62,212 nucleotides of DNA, from the NCBI GenBank assembly GCA_030039165.1, contig JASHQM010000121.1, positions 1-62,212 on the forward strand. The letters run 5' to 3'. Within the stretch, counting starts at the first letter, position 1; every line of letters begins with the position of its first letter. The notes below the pieces were generated by a model, which made no database searches, had not been told where the DNA came from, and saw nothing but the letters and a program-made list of their open reading frames with translations. The DNA is from Candidatus Sulfotelmatobacter sp. (lineage in GTDB: Bacteria; Acidobacteriota; Terriglobia; Terriglobales; Acidobacteriaceae). Position numbers and translations under genes: made by a program. Positions 8,086 to 17,007 of the stretch are shown here, piece by piece.

Positions 8086-8667
8086 ATGATTCGCTCTCGG
8101 ATATTTCGTTTAATTCTAGCGGCAATCTGCGTCGGCATAGCGTCGACCAGCACGTCGGCGCAACAACAGCAAGATTCCGGCGATCAGAGCGGCAATTTTG
8201 ATGTGCGCAGCAGCATCGGTGACTTGCATGTCGGCAAGGATGCCACCGCCGAGAAAGCCGGGCTTCCTTTATACCCGGGCGCGCGCCCGAAGCAGGAAAA
8301 GGACAACGATCCACTGAATTTCGGAATCCTGACGGAGAGCTTTGGCCTGAAACTGGTGGTTGCGAAATATGAGTCGGATGATGCGCCAGAGAAGGTGTTA
8401 GCCTTTTATCGCGGAAAGATGAAGAAGTACGGCAAGGTTCTCGAGTGCCACAGCCTCAATGACAATAGCGGCTTTGACAACGATGAGGATCAAGACCGTC
8501 CCAAAGAGCTCAAATGCGAGGGCGACAACTCCGGCCCGGTCAGGGAATTAAAAGTTGGAACCGAGGACAACGCCCACATCGTCGCGGTCGAGCCGGGCGA
8601 GAGAGGAAAAGGATGCATATTCACTCTCGTTTACGTGTACCATCAGCGCAAAAAGGCCGACATTTGA
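8086..8667 (+). CDS. Secreted paralogue of the preceding lipoprotein
   Basis: 193 residues with a cleavable signal peptide (MIRSRIFRLILAAICVGIASTSTSA) but no lipobox, so it should be soluble in the periplasm. GGGGAGGAG lies about five bases before the ATG. It shares the layout of its neighbour: the YPGAR motif, SDDAPEKVLAFYRGKMKKYG, a LKCEG segment and a final KKADI. The pair looks like a local duplication in which one copy kept the lipid anchor and the other lost it. Function unknown. Confidence 0.8.
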   Translation: MIRSRIFRLILAAICVGIASTSTSAQQQQDSGDQSGNFDVRSSIGDLHVGKDATAEKAGLPLYPGARPKQEKDNDPLNFGILTESFGLKLVVAKYESDDAPEKVLAFYRGKMKKYGKVLECHSLNDNSGFDNDEDQDRPKELKCEGDNSGPVRELKVGTEDNAHIVAVEPGERGKGCIFTLVYVYHQRKKADI

Positions 8668-8769
8668 GGGCTTAGCGTATGATCCAACTCGACGCGTTGT
8701 ATGGCGTTCCCCTTGCATCTGCCAATCTCGATACGGTAGTTTCAATGCTGGACCTTCTCGAAGTTCTGA

Positions 8770-9426
8770 ATGGACTTTCCCTGTTACAAGTGCGGACGCA
8801 CAATTGAAGAGGGCAGGGTTTTCTGCCCGCACTGCGGCGCGCCGCAGATTCGCGTCTCGATGCCGGAGGCTGCAGTGGAATCGGCTTCGGCACTCGAGCA
8901 TTCTCAAACAACAAGTAACCATACCAACGTTGAGTATCCAGTCTTTGCCGCTGGCTCACGCCGGTCTTTGCTGGCGCAACCATCTGCGCTGGCGGCGATC
9001 GCGGCAACCGCGCTCATGTTCCTGGGACTCAATCCTTTCGTGGCAGCGCTGGGCGCGGGTTTTCTGGCTGTTGTCTTTTCCCGCCGGCGTCAGGCAGGTG
9101 TAATCGGAATGAGTGCCGGGGCCAAACTGGGGGCATTGAGCGGCACGTTCTTGTTTGCGGTCGCGGCTTTGCTGGAGACTATCATCATCGTCACGTTCCA
9201 CAAAGGCGCGGAGATTCGCAGTGTGATGCTGGAGAGGGTTCAGGAAGCCGCCAGACGCTACCCCGGGCCCGAGGTGCAGCCGTTTCTGGAGTACGTGAAG
9301 TCTCCCGGCGGGTTCACCTTCATGCTGGCGGCCTCGCTGATCTTCGGCTTTCTGGCCTTTATTCTGCTGGGCAGCGCAGGCGGAGCTCTTGGGGCGACCC
9401 TGCTGGGCCGACGGAACCGGCCTTAA
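8770..9426 (+). CDS. Zinc-ribbon membrane protein
   Basis: 218 residues. An N-terminal zinc ribbon (Cys5, Cys8, Cys19, Cys22; CYKC..CPHC) is followed by a disordered linker and by hydrophobic segments near 80-105, 117-142 and 185-215. No catalytic motif is seen. Such zinc-ribbon/DUF4190-like membrane proteins are common and poorly understood. There is no clear Shine-Dalgarno element before the ATG. The gene converges on the TPR lipoprotein. Confidence 0.75.
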   Translation: MDFPCYKCGRTIEEGRVFCPHCGAPQIRVSMPEAAVESASALEHSQTTSNHTNVEYPVFAAGSRRSLLAQPSALAAIAATALMFLGLNPFVAALGAGFLAVVFSRRRQAGVIGMSAGAKLGALSGTFLFAVAALLETIIIVTFHKGAEIRSVMLERVQEAARRYPGPEVQPFLEYVKSPGGFTFMLAASLIFGFLAFILLGSAGGALGATLLGRRNRP

Positions 9427-9471
9427 TCACACGCCACCCTTTTGCTATCGCAAGGATGGTTGGTCGTTTCC

Positions 9472-10311
9472 TTACTTTTGCTGGTCGAGCGTGATACCTT
9501 GCTGGCCGGGCTGTTTCTCGGCCTTGGCTTTCTTGGTGATCAGAGTTTGGTCGACCCAGTGATCTGCGGTTTTCAGGTCCTCCTGGCGGGCGGCGAGATC
9601 ATCGCATTCCACGTCGGCTTTTTCCCGATACATCAGGTTCAGGTAAGCCATGGCATCGTCGTAATCGGGACGCAGCTGGATAGCTTTGTTCAAGCTGTCG
9701 ATGCCCTCTTGAATCGACGGCCAATTCTTGGTTTTCAGTTCGTCGCAGGCCTTCTTCTGATCCTTGTTCTTAGGGTTCAATTCCTCATCGGGCTTGAGTC
9801 CGAGTTTTGCTCGTTCTTCCATGCGCGGCTGGTAACATTCAGCCCAATCGATGACGCCGATCGAATAGTAGGGATCGGGATCATTGGGATCCATATCCGA
9901 GACCATGTGGTTGTATTTCTTGGCATCATCAAACTTCTTCATGTTGTAGTAGAGAGACGCGACGCCTTTGGCGGCGTTCACTTTCTGATCGCGTGCCGCG
10001 CTGGCTATATCAAGCACGTGCTTGTATTGCTCAATCGCCTGTTCGGCCATTTTGTTGTTATCGGGCGTGTCGGCCCCGGGAATGTATTGCTGAGCAAAAG
10101 CTGTAGCCAGATACATTTTGGCGTTAATCAGGTGAGGATCGAGAGCCACACTTTGCTGAAAATGATCGATGGCTTCCTCATACTTCGCGTTCTTATAGGC
10201 AGTAACGCCTTTATTAAGCTGGTCGCGGGCACGCAGCCGATCACAGCTTAGGGAGGAAACAAGGGCCAGCATCGCGGCCGCCACGGTCAGCAGTCGTATC
10301 GGTTTATTCAT
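9472..10311 (-). CDS. TPR-repeat lipoprotein
   Basis: 279 residues from the ATG at 10311, the start that gives a short signal peptide with a lipobox-like SSLSC; two earlier in-frame starts only add residues. Tetratricopeptide repeats fill the rest: AYKNAKYEEAIDHFQQSVALDP, a second at about 85-130 and a third near ALNKAIQLRPDYDDAMAYL. It is last in the tonB-exbB-exbD-exbD line, so it may scaffold the energised complex or a secretion step. That link is inferred from position only. Confidence 0.82.
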   Translation of the reverse strand: MNKPIRLLTVAAAMLALVSSLSCDRLRARDQLNKGVTAYKNAKYEEAIDHFQQSVALDPHLINAKMYLATAFAQQYIPGADTPDNNKMAEQAIEQYKHVLDIASAARDQKVNAAKGVASLYYNMKKFDDAKKYNHMVSDMDPNDPDPYYSIGVIDWAECYQPRMEERAKLGLKPDEELNPKNKDQKKACDELKTKNWPSIQEGIDSLNKAIQLRPDYDDAMAYLNLMYREKADVECDDLAARQEDLKTADHWVDQTLITKKAKAEKQPGQQGITLDQQK

Positions 10312-10494
10312 TGCGGTATGAGTCTCCATTGACCACACAGCATCCTAGGCCCACACACAAGGAATTGACAAGAGCGGGGCCCCTGCCTGAGTGGCGGGCA
10401 GGCCTGCAAGGAACATTACACTCTGTGTCCGGTTGACAGAAAACCGCCACCAACAGCCAGCGGATGCAGATGCTACTCTAACTGCGTCACCGGT

Positions 10495-10935
10495 CTAGCC
10501 CCCGGCTTCAATCTTGGCGGTGATCAGGCCGACTTTGTCGACACCCGCCGCATGCGCGATGTCAATCACGTTGGCTACATCGGCGAAGGGAATGTTGTCG
10601 TCACCTTTGACAAACATGACCTTTTCGGCGCGGGTCTTGTAAATGTCCGCCAGACGCCCTTGCAGGTTGTCCCAGGTTGCGTCTTCCTGATTAATCTTCA
10701 AACCGGGTTCCTGACCAGATCCGCGATCGAGTAATTGCACAACGATCGTGCGATCCGTGGGTGGGGTCTTGGGCGCATTGGGCGGAGGCGGCTGAGGAAC
10801 CAGCGCATCCAATCCTTTCGGCGTCAAGGGCGTGATTACCATGAAGATGATCAACAGCACCAGCAATACATCGATGAGCGGAGTCACGTTGATATTCGCG
10901 CTTTGGCCACCGCTCGGGCCAACTGCCATTCCCAT
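10495..10935 (-). CDS. exbD: ExbD/TolR-family biopolymer transport protein (second copy)
   Basis: 146 residues. The single helix INVTPLIDVLLVLLIIFMVI carries the conserved Asp that conducts protons in ExbD/TolR. A proline-rich stretch and a periplasmic beta domain follow. AGGAG lies eight bases before the ATG. It sits 13 bases after another exbD in the exbB-exbD-exbD series, and two unlike ExbDs beside one ExbB suggests a mixed stator. Only about a third of the residues look shared with its neighbour outside the helix. Confidence 0.92.
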   Translation of the reverse strand: MGMAVGPSGGQSANINVTPLIDVLLVLLIIFMVITPLTPKGLDALVPQPPPPNAPKTPPTDRTIVVQLLDRGSGQEPGLKINQEDATWDNLQGRLADIYKTRAEKVMFVKGDDNIPFADVANVIDIAHAAGVDKVGLITAKIEAGG

Positions 10936-10948
10936 AGGTCAATCTCCT

Positions 10949-11407
10949 CTACTGCCCCGGCGCCGCGGCTGGGGCCTTTGCTGCGGTAGTCTTTCTCTGT
11001 TCGGTGAGCAATCCTAAATCGTCGACACCGGCGGCTCGCACAGCGTCGACCACTTCGACCACATTCTTGTAGTGGGTACGCGCATCAGCCTTCAGATAGA
11101 CCTCTTTGTTGACCTTATTGGCGAGGCGATCCTTGACCTTGCCGGTCAAACTGTCGACGGCCACCTTATCGGATCCGAAGTAGACGGTTCCATCCCGCAT
11201 CACCGATACCAGAAGCGCGTCTTCCTTATCCGCATCTTCCATAGGCGTCGGATTATTCACTTTGGCCATGTCGACACTGATGCCCTTCTGCAACATTGGC
11301 GTGATCACCATGAAGATGATCAGCAGCACCAGCATCACGTCCACCATGGGAGTGACGTTGATGTCAGAGTTGACCTTCGCTCCTTCATTTCTCTTGGCTA
11401 ATGACAT
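10949..11407 (-). CDS. exbD: ExbD/TolR-family biopolymer transport protein (first copy)
   Basis: 152 residues starting MSLAKRNEG; the ATG at 11407 has GGAG six bases upstream and is preferred to an in-frame TTG at 11419. The helix INVTPMVDVMLVLLIIFMVI holds the proton-carrying Asp. The periplasmic domain ends in an Ala/Pro-rich tail. With ExbB it should form the proton-driven motor that energises TonB at the outer membrane. Confidence 0.92.
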   Translation of the reverse strand: MSLAKRNEGAKVNSDINVTPMVDVMLVLLIIFMVITPMLQKGISVDMAKVNNPTPMEDADKEDALLVSVMRDGTVYFGSDKVAVDSLTGKVKDRLANKVNKEVYLKADARTHYKNVVEVVDAVRAAGVDDLGLLTEQRKTTAAKAPAAAPGQ

Positions 11408-11523
11408 AAATTTCTCCAAGCACCCCGAGTTTGGAGGCCCGGTAGCCGGAACTCGTCCGGCTACCGGAACAGCAACTCATGACAACCCAGTGCCGCGCGG
11501 ATTAGCGGTCACTGGCGACGGCT

Positions 11524-12288
11524 CTATCGCCGCGCGGCAACATCGCGGCGCTTGAGGAAGTAGTCAATCAATTCGCTGGAGGAGTTGTCCATCTCCACGT
11601 CGAAGGCTTCCACGCGCCCGGTCAGGTAGTTGAACATCATCACGGCGGGGATGGCCACCAGCAGACCGAATGCCGTGGTCACTAGAGCTTCCGAAATTCC
11701 GCCCGCGACTGCGCCGAGACCGGTTGCCTTCTGTTCGGAAATGCCCTTGAAGGCGTTCAGGATGCCCATCACCGTGCCGAACAGGCCGACGAAGGGGGCG
11801 GTAGAACCGATGGTAGCCAGACCACCGAGGCCGCGCTTCAATTCGGCGTGGACGATGGCTTCGGTGCGCTCCAGTGCGCGCTTGGAAGCTTCGATGGTCT
11901 CGCCGGGGATGGCGCCCGGGCTATCCTGGTGGGCCTTGAATTCCATCAGGCCAGCAGTCACAACCTTGGCGAGATGGCTCTTCTTGTTGCGCTCGGCAAC
12001 TTTGATGGCTTCATCGAGGCGGCCATCGCGCAATGCGCCGGCCACGGCCGGAGCGAAGGCACGAGACTGCTTGCGAGCGGCGTTATAGGCCATCCAGCGA
12101 TCGATCATGACGCCAATAGACCAGCCTGACATCACGAACAGAACGATGCAGACGATTCTGGCGACGATACCCATCTGGTGCCAGAGCGAAATCGGATCCC
12201 ATCCCACGGCACCACCCTCTTGCACAATCCAGGCGGCTGCCCTGGGAACATGGCTGACAATTGCTGCTGCGAAGTTAGCTGCGAACAT
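11524..12288 (-). CDS. exbB: ExbB/TolQ/MotA-family proton channel protein
   Basis: 254 residues with three membrane segments: about 38-60, the pair around 160-185 (GSTAPFVGLFGTVMGIL) and 195-225 (SEALVTTAFGLLVAIPAVMMF). The latter two are the conserved channel helices of the family. The cytoplasmic loop between helices one and two is helical and charged. It is followed by two exbD genes and preceded by tonB, so ExbB of a TonB system is a better label than TolQ. Confidence 0.93.
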   Translation of the reverse strand: MFAANFAAAIVSHVPRAAAWIVQEGGAVGWDPISLWHQMGIVARIVCIVLFVMSGWSIGVMIDRWMAYNAARKQSRAFAPAVAGALRDGRLDEAIKVAERNKKSHLAKVVTAGLMEFKAHQDSPGAIPGETIEASKRALERTEAIVHAELKRGLGGLATIGSTAPFVGLFGTVMGILNAFKGISEQKATGLGAVAGGISEALVTTAFGLLVAIPAVMMFNYLTGRVEAFDVEMDNSSSELIDYFLKRRDVAARR

Positions 12289-12518
12289 GAGTTGCTTTTC
12301 CCTCCTCGGAACTATTTAACCTTTGATGCGAGATTTCCGCGTGCTGTCAAACTGAACGACAACAAGGTTGGCCACAATCTAGATGTTTTGTGCACCGGAG
12401 ATGAAAGCGCAATGGCATCGCTCTCAAAGCGGACTCTCCCCGGCACCATTTCGGTAGGCAGGGAAGGGCCGTTCATCCAGCCGTGCTGTACCATAAAACT
12501 ATACGCCCTTTCCAGTGT

Positions 12519-13259
12519 CTAGCCGCCGGAGAGGGTAAAGTTGACCAGAACTTCAGTATCCACTTCGACCGGCTCACCGTTCAGCAAATAAGGCTTGTAC
12601 CTCCATTGCTTCACGGCTTCAATGGCGGCAGGAGCCAGCATTGGATGCCCACTGACCAGCGTGAGGTTTTGTATCGAACCATCCTTGCCGATTACAGCGT
12701 GCAGCACCACCTGACCCTGAATGCGAGCCTGTCTCGCCAAAGGAGGGTAGGTCGGATTTACCCGCCGGACCAAAAGGCCTTGCGAGACGCCCTGCGATAC
12801 GCGTACACGTTGCGGGGTGGCAACTTTGGGCACAGCCACCGGAGTAGAACTGATGATGCCGCCGATCACACCACCCATCTGGCCACCCGGCACGCCACCG
12901 GGGACGCCACCGACCACCCCGCCTGTCGCCATAACTGGCGGCGGCGCCTCGTCTTCCTTAATCATTTGCACTTTCTGCGGGATTTTGGTCGGCGTGCGCA
13001 GCTCGCCATTTACGATGTCGGTCTGAATCTGCTTGACGATCTTAATCGGTGCGGCCGCTGGCGGCGGCGGAGGTGGCGGAGGCGGAGGAGCCACCAGGAA
13101 GGTCATCAACTGCTGCTTGGGCAGCGCTTCGGTAAAGATGAGCGGAATCAAAACCATGACTCCGACCATTAGGCATTCGAGAAATATAGCGAACGCCGTG
13201 GTTCGTCCGCGCTTGGTTTTCAGCCTGCCGCCCGATTCCAGAAGGCTATCTTCAAACAT
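12519..13259 (-). CDS. tonB: TonB energy-transducing protein
   Basis: 246 residues. One N-terminal membrane anchor (about 23-43) is followed by a run of ten prolines, a second spacer made of GGVPGG-like repeats (about 112-135), and a C-terminal TonB domain (about 155-246) with NPTYPPLARQARIQGQV, GSIQNL and KQWRYKPYLLNG. It spans the periplasm and opens outer-membrane TonB-dependent transporters using energy from ExbB-ExbD. The glycine spacer in place of the usual Pro-Lys/Pro-Glu rod is uncommon. Confidence 0.93.
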   Translation of the reverse strand: MFEDSLLESGGRLKTKRGRTTAFAIFLECLMVGVMVLIPLIFTEALPKQQLMTFLVAPPPPPPPPPPAAAPIKIVKQIQTDIVNGELRTPTKIPQKVQMIKEDEAPPPVMATGGVVGGVPGGVPGGQMGGVIGGIISSTPVAVPKVATPQRVRVSQGVSQGLLVRRVNPTYPPLARQARIQGQVVLHAVIGKDGSIQNLTLVSGHPMLAPAAIEAVKQWRYKPYLLNGEPVEVDTEVLVNFTLSGG

Positions 13260-13421
13260 AAGGATTCCCTCTCCCTACACAGAGCCTACCGATTTGTTAG
13301 ACACCAACGACTTCCACTTTGCTCCCTGACTGAACCAGCATCTCGGACCTGCTCTTGCTTTCTTGCAACTGTCTGTAAACAAAAGCCTAATCCGAAGGAG
13401 CTTTCCGGTTTCATCCGCCTT

Positions 13422-14597
13422 CTATCGCGTCCGCACAGGCATTGCTGTAGGACGTTTCCCCTTTTTGACTCTCCAGTCCTGATAGGCCACCAGGATAGGA
13501 GCAGCGATGGCGATCGATGAATAAGTGCCGATCAGAATGCCAATCACTAGGGCCAGACTGAAGCCGCGCAATACCTCGCCACCGAACAAATAGAGTGCAA
13601 GTACGGTAAGGAAGGTTAAGCCCGCTGTCAAGATGGTCCGGCTTAATGTTTGATTAATACTCCGGTTGACGATATCCGACAGCTTCTCGCGACGCATCAG
13701 TTTAATGTTTTCCCGGATGCGATCAAATACCACGATCGTGTCGTTATTGGAGTAACCAATCAGGGTCAAAATGGCGGCTATGACGGTGAGAGAGATATCT
13801 TTATCGAGTAAGGAGAATGCGCCGACGGTGATCAGTGTATCGTGAAAAACCGTGACCACTGCGGCCACTCCATAAATCCATTCGAAGCGGAAGCCGAGGT
13901 AAATGAGCATTCCCGCCAGAGAGTAGACGGTGGCGAGAATGGCCTGCTTGCGTAATTGAGCACCGACCTCCGGGCCGACGATTTCTACGTTGCGCACACC
14001 AAAATCCGACAGGAAAAACCCGTCAGGGAGCGAAGCCACCGCCGCGGGATCAACCGCCCCTTTTAATTCGTCGAAGTTGCTCAGCACGCCGCCATGCACT
14101 TTGTCGCGCGTGTTGACGATGTCCTGAGCCTGCTGCGTGTATTTCTGGTCGGCATCGGAGCCGAGGTGCATGGGATCCTTGTCCATTAAATACTGCTTAA
14201 TGGTGAGGACCGGCGCGTTATTGAGATCGATTTTTCCCGAGGGAACATTCGTCTCGAGCGTCCTGATGATCTGCGCTTTTCCTTTGTCGAGCGCCTGCTC
14301 GCTGGTCTCCTGTACATCGAGATCGATCAGAACCTCGTTGTTCGAGGGGATGTCATAGTTCTGAATCTTGAAATTGTGCAGCCCGGCGTGATCGATCTCA
14401 TGACGCAGCTCATTGATATTAGGCGTATGCGAGAATTTGACATACACCAGAGTGCCGCCGCGGAAGTCGATGCCGTAGGGAATATGATGCCAGAAGAGCA
14501 TGGACCATACACCGGCTACGCTGAAAACCAGAGAGAAAGCGAGAAAATACCACTTCTTGCCGAGAAAATCGAAATTGGGATTATGAAAGAACTCCAC
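13422..14597 (-). CDS. secF: Protein translocase subunit SecF
   Basis: 391 residues from a GTG with AGAGG eight bases upstream. The first helix is followed by GIDFRGGTLVYVKF, the periplasmic P1 domain, and then five more helices with the signature GYSNNDTIVVFDRIREN. The periplasmic loop (about 130-180) is longer than in E. coli SecF. SecD and SecF use the proton gradient to pull exported proteins out of SecYEG. Downstream of secD, separated by a repeat-like spacer. Confidence 0.96.
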   Translation of the reverse strand: MEFFHNPNFDFLGKKWYFLAFSLVFSVAGVWSMLFWHHIPYGIDFRGGTLVYVKFSHTPNINELRHEIDHAGLHNFKIQNYDIPSNNEVLIDLDVQETSEQALDKGKAQIIRTLETNVPSGKIDLNNAPVLTIKQYLMDKDPMHLGSDADQKYTQQAQDIVNTRDKVHGGVLSNFDELKGAVDPAAVASLPDGFFLSDFGVRNVEIVGPEVGAQLRKQAILATVYSLAGMLIYLGFRFEWIYGVAAVVTVFHDTLITVGAFSLLDKDISLTVIAAILTLIGYSNNDTIVVFDRIRENIKLMRREKLSDIVNRSINQTLSRTILTAGLTFLTVLALYLFGGEVLRGFSLALVIGILIGTYSSIAIAAPILVAYQDWRVKKGKRPTAMPVRTR

Positions 14598-14634
14598 CGA
14601 GCTTACCTCTTATTCAAGTTATGAGGACTTTACA

Positions 14635-14730
14635 ATTGAGTGATCGAGTCATTTAGCGATTGAAAACCGCTGCACAGTCAAAATGCGGCTTCTTCAACCG
14701 CCCGATCGTCCCATCACTCAATCACTAAAT
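14635..14730. repeat. Inverted repeat in the secD-secF spacer
   Basis: ATTGAGTGAT at 14635-14644 is matched by its perfect reverse complement ATCACTCAAT at 14713-14722. Around both lie further degenerate GAGTGAT/GATTGAG units (for example ATCGAGTCATTTAG and, inverted, ATCACTAAAT over the secD stop). The arms are 68 bases apart, too far for a simple terminator. It looks like a paired intergenic repeat inside a conserved operon. Confidence 0.5.
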
Positions 14731-16341
14731 ACTCAGCGCGTCTCCACGCTGCTTGCGGCTCAGGACCCAATCAAAAATCGCTCGCGAGACGAACACTGCA
14801 GTGAACAGGTTCGCCAGCAGACCGAAGGTCAGAGTAACCGCAAATCCTTTTACCGGGCCCGTGCCAAAGATAAACAAAATCGCCGCCGAAACGATAGTGG
14901 TAACGTGCGTGTCGACGATGGTGATCCAGGCGTGGCTGAAGCCCTGATCGACAGCCGAAGGCGGCGTTTTGCCATTGCGCAACTCTTCGCGGATGCGCTC
15001 AAAAATCAGCACGTTCGAATCGACGCCCATACCGACCGTGAGAATCACTCCCGCAATTCCAGGCAACGTCAGCACAGCTTCGAAATAGCCCATGAAGCCG
15101 AGCAGAATTACCAAGTTCAAGAGCAGGGCCACATCCGCGTTGATGCCCGCCGCACGGTAGTAGATCAGCATGAATATGAGGACGGCCAACATGCCGATGA
15201 TGGCAGCGGTCACGCCGTGGCGAATAGAATCGGCGCCGAGCGACGGCCCAACCGTCCGCTCTTCCAGATACTTGATGCCCGCCGGCAGAGCGCCCGAACG
15301 CAGAATCATCGAGAGATCCTTTGCCTGCTGTTCGGTCATGCTGCCGCCAGAGATTTCGCCCGTGTCGCGGATCGGCTCTTTGATATTGGCGACTTCCTGA
15401 ACTTTGTTGTCGAGCACCACAGCCAGCCGATCGTCGACGTGAGCGGAAGTGAAATTGTAGAAGCGCTGCCCGCCCTCGCCGGTGAGCGTGAAGTGCACGC
15501 TGGGTTGACCGTTCTGGTCGGTGCTGGGCTGGGCATCGCGCAAGTCTTTGCCGCGAACGGCCGAGACGCGCGAAACCAGATACCAGGCCTCCTGATCCGG
15601 TGGTGCCCCGGGAGCGCCATGCCCCGGCAATAGAATCGCATCCGGCGGCAGAACCCCGCCTTTATCTTGTAAAGCCGCTTGGTCGCTGGGATACGGCCCG
15701 CCAATCACCTGCTTGATCTCCAGCATGGCCGTGGACTGCATGATGTCTTTCACGCGGCCGGGATCGTCGACATCGGGCAACTGCACGAGAATTTGATACT
15801 GGCCGAGGCCATGCTCCTGAATCGTCGGCTCGCTTACGCCAAGCTGATCAATGCGGTTGCGGATGGTCTCAATCGCCTGGGTCACCGCCCTATTCTTCAG
15901 GTCGGTCAGCATCTGCGGTTTCATGTTGAGCATGTAAGTATTGTTGGCTCCGGAACTGACGTTGTACTCGGGCAGACGCTCGGAGGCGATATCCATCAAA
16001 TCCTTGTGGCCCTCGGGTGGGATGCCCTTGAGCTGAATGTGGTCCGGATTGTTCTGTGGGTCGGGCTGTGAGATGTCGGCGAATGAAATCTTGTGCTTGT
16101 TGAGCTGCTCTTTGAGAACTTCAATGGCGTTCTGGGCGTCGACGTTGACGGCGTCATTGACCTGCACCTGAAGAATCAGATGCGTTCCACCGCGCAGATC
16201 GAGGCCAAGGTGAATGCGGTCGGTCATGGCCTTGAGGAGGTCGTGACCGGAAAGCCCCTGCGGGATGCCAAGGATTCCGAACAGGAAAACAAGGAGGGCC
16301 CCCAGGATGACGATTAATCTCCAAAGCAGATTTTTTTGCAT
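14725..16341 (-). CDS. secD: Protein translocase subunit SecD
   Basis: 538 residues. The N-terminal helix is followed by LGLDLRGGTHLILQV, then the periplasmic P1 base and head (QAIETIRNRIDQLGVSEP), and a six-helix RND-like C-terminus with GMGVDSNVLIFERIREE. GGGA lies seven bases before the ATG. Partner of SecF in the late steps of protein export. The order tgt-yajC-secD-secF is the classical one. Confidence 0.97.
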   Translation of the reverse strand: MQKNLLWRLIVILGALLVFLFGILGIPQGLSGHDLLKAMTDRIHLGLDLRGGTHLILQVQVNDAVNVDAQNAIEVLKEQLNKHKISFADISQPDPQNNPDHIQLKGIPPEGHKDLMDIASERLPEYNVSSGANNTYMLNMKPQMLTDLKNRAVTQAIETIRNRIDQLGVSEPTIQEHGLGQYQILVQLPDVDDPGRVKDIMQSTAMLEIKQVIGGPYPSDQAALQDKGGVLPPDAILLPGHGAPGAPPDQEAWYLVSRVSAVRGKDLRDAQPSTDQNGQPSVHFTLTGEGGQRFYNFTSAHVDDRLAVVLDNKVQEVANIKEPIRDTGEISGGSMTEQQAKDLSMILRSGALPAGIKYLEERTVGPSLGADSIRHGVTAAIIGMLAVLIFMLIYYRAAGINADVALLLNLVILLGFMGYFEAVLTLPGIAGVILTVGMGVDSNVLIFERIREELRNGKTPPSAVDQGFSHAWITIVDTHVTTIVSAAILFIFGTGPVKGFAVTLTFGLLANLFTAVFVSRAIFDWVLSRKQRGDALSI

Positions 16342-16468
16342 GATGAAATCCCAACAAGAATTAGAAACGCTTGCTTATTGTCCCCGGGGCTGAGCCCCGC
16401 GTTCTCTCCCGCTTATTGTGGCACAGCTAAAGCCCTACCCTGACACAAACCTTCGGCCCAGCCTCGAC

Positions 16469-16801
16469 TCAGCTTGCCTTGGGTTTCACCTCCTCGTCGG
16501 TGGTCGTGACTTGCGTCACCGAGGCCTTAGTCACCTCGATTCGCAGGTTGTCGGGCGGCACACGCAGATGAAGCGAGTCATCCTTGAGAGCAATAATCGT
16601 TCCCCGCAGGCCGCCGCTGGTTACCACTTTATCGCCGGTCTTCAAAGCATCCAGCATGGCTGTCCATTTCTTCTGCCGGCGTTGTTGGGGGAGAATCATG
16701 ATGAAATACAAGATCGCAAACAGAAAAATGAAAGGCAGAGCGCCGGCAAGCAATCCAGCGCCGCCGGTGGTCTGCATCGCTAGCAAGCAGTACATGCTCA
16801 T
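16469..16801 (-). CDS. yajC: Preprotein translocase subunit YajC
   Basis: About 110 residues. One membrane helix (LPFIFLFAILYFIMIL) is followed by the family motif PQQRRQKKW and a small soluble domain ending KASVTQV. Starts at 16801, 16795 and 16777 are all in frame and none has a strong ribosome site; the shortest begins MQTTGGAG. It binds SecDF. About 130 bases separate it from secD; that spacer contains a small CGGGGC/GCCCCG stem. Confidence 0.93.
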   Translation of the reverse strand: MSMYCLLAMQTTGGAGLLAGALPFIFLFAILYFIMILPQQRRQKKWTAMLDALKTGDKVVTSGGLRGTIIALKDDSLHLRVPPDNLRIEVTKASVTQVTTTDEEVKPKAS

Positions 16802-17007
16802 CGAGCCTATCCAGATGTCGTCACGTTGCCGGAGTAATTTTGGTGCACTCCGCGCAAACGACCGCCCGCACTCACTACCGCCCTGTCATTTACGACGGGA
16901 GTTCTGATCGATTCCGGCCGGATCGTTCTACCGCTTAAGGCACCGCTCAGGCTTGAATCCGGGGAGGTCCTCCAGGCAGGGTCTACGCTTTCGGTCGAGA
17001 CCAGACG

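Noticed and set aside
9434..9459. Hairpin CCACCCTT..AAGGATGG between convergent genes
   Set aside because: Has a mismatch and a bulge and no T-run on either strand; not enough to call a terminator.
9442..10251. Plus-strand hydrophobic frame of 269 residues
   Set aside because: Antisense to the TPR lipoprotein; hydrophobicity comes from complementing Asp/Glu/Lys-rich TPR codons.
10382..10402. CCTGCC/GGCAGG stem upstream of the TPR lipoprotein
   Set aside because: Six base pairs, no T-run; ordinary for GC-rich spacer DNA.
12840..13080. Gly/Pro-coding repeats that resemble a tandem array
   Set aside because: Explained by the TonB linker; no regular repeat unit and no spacer pattern, so not a CRISPR or minisatellite.
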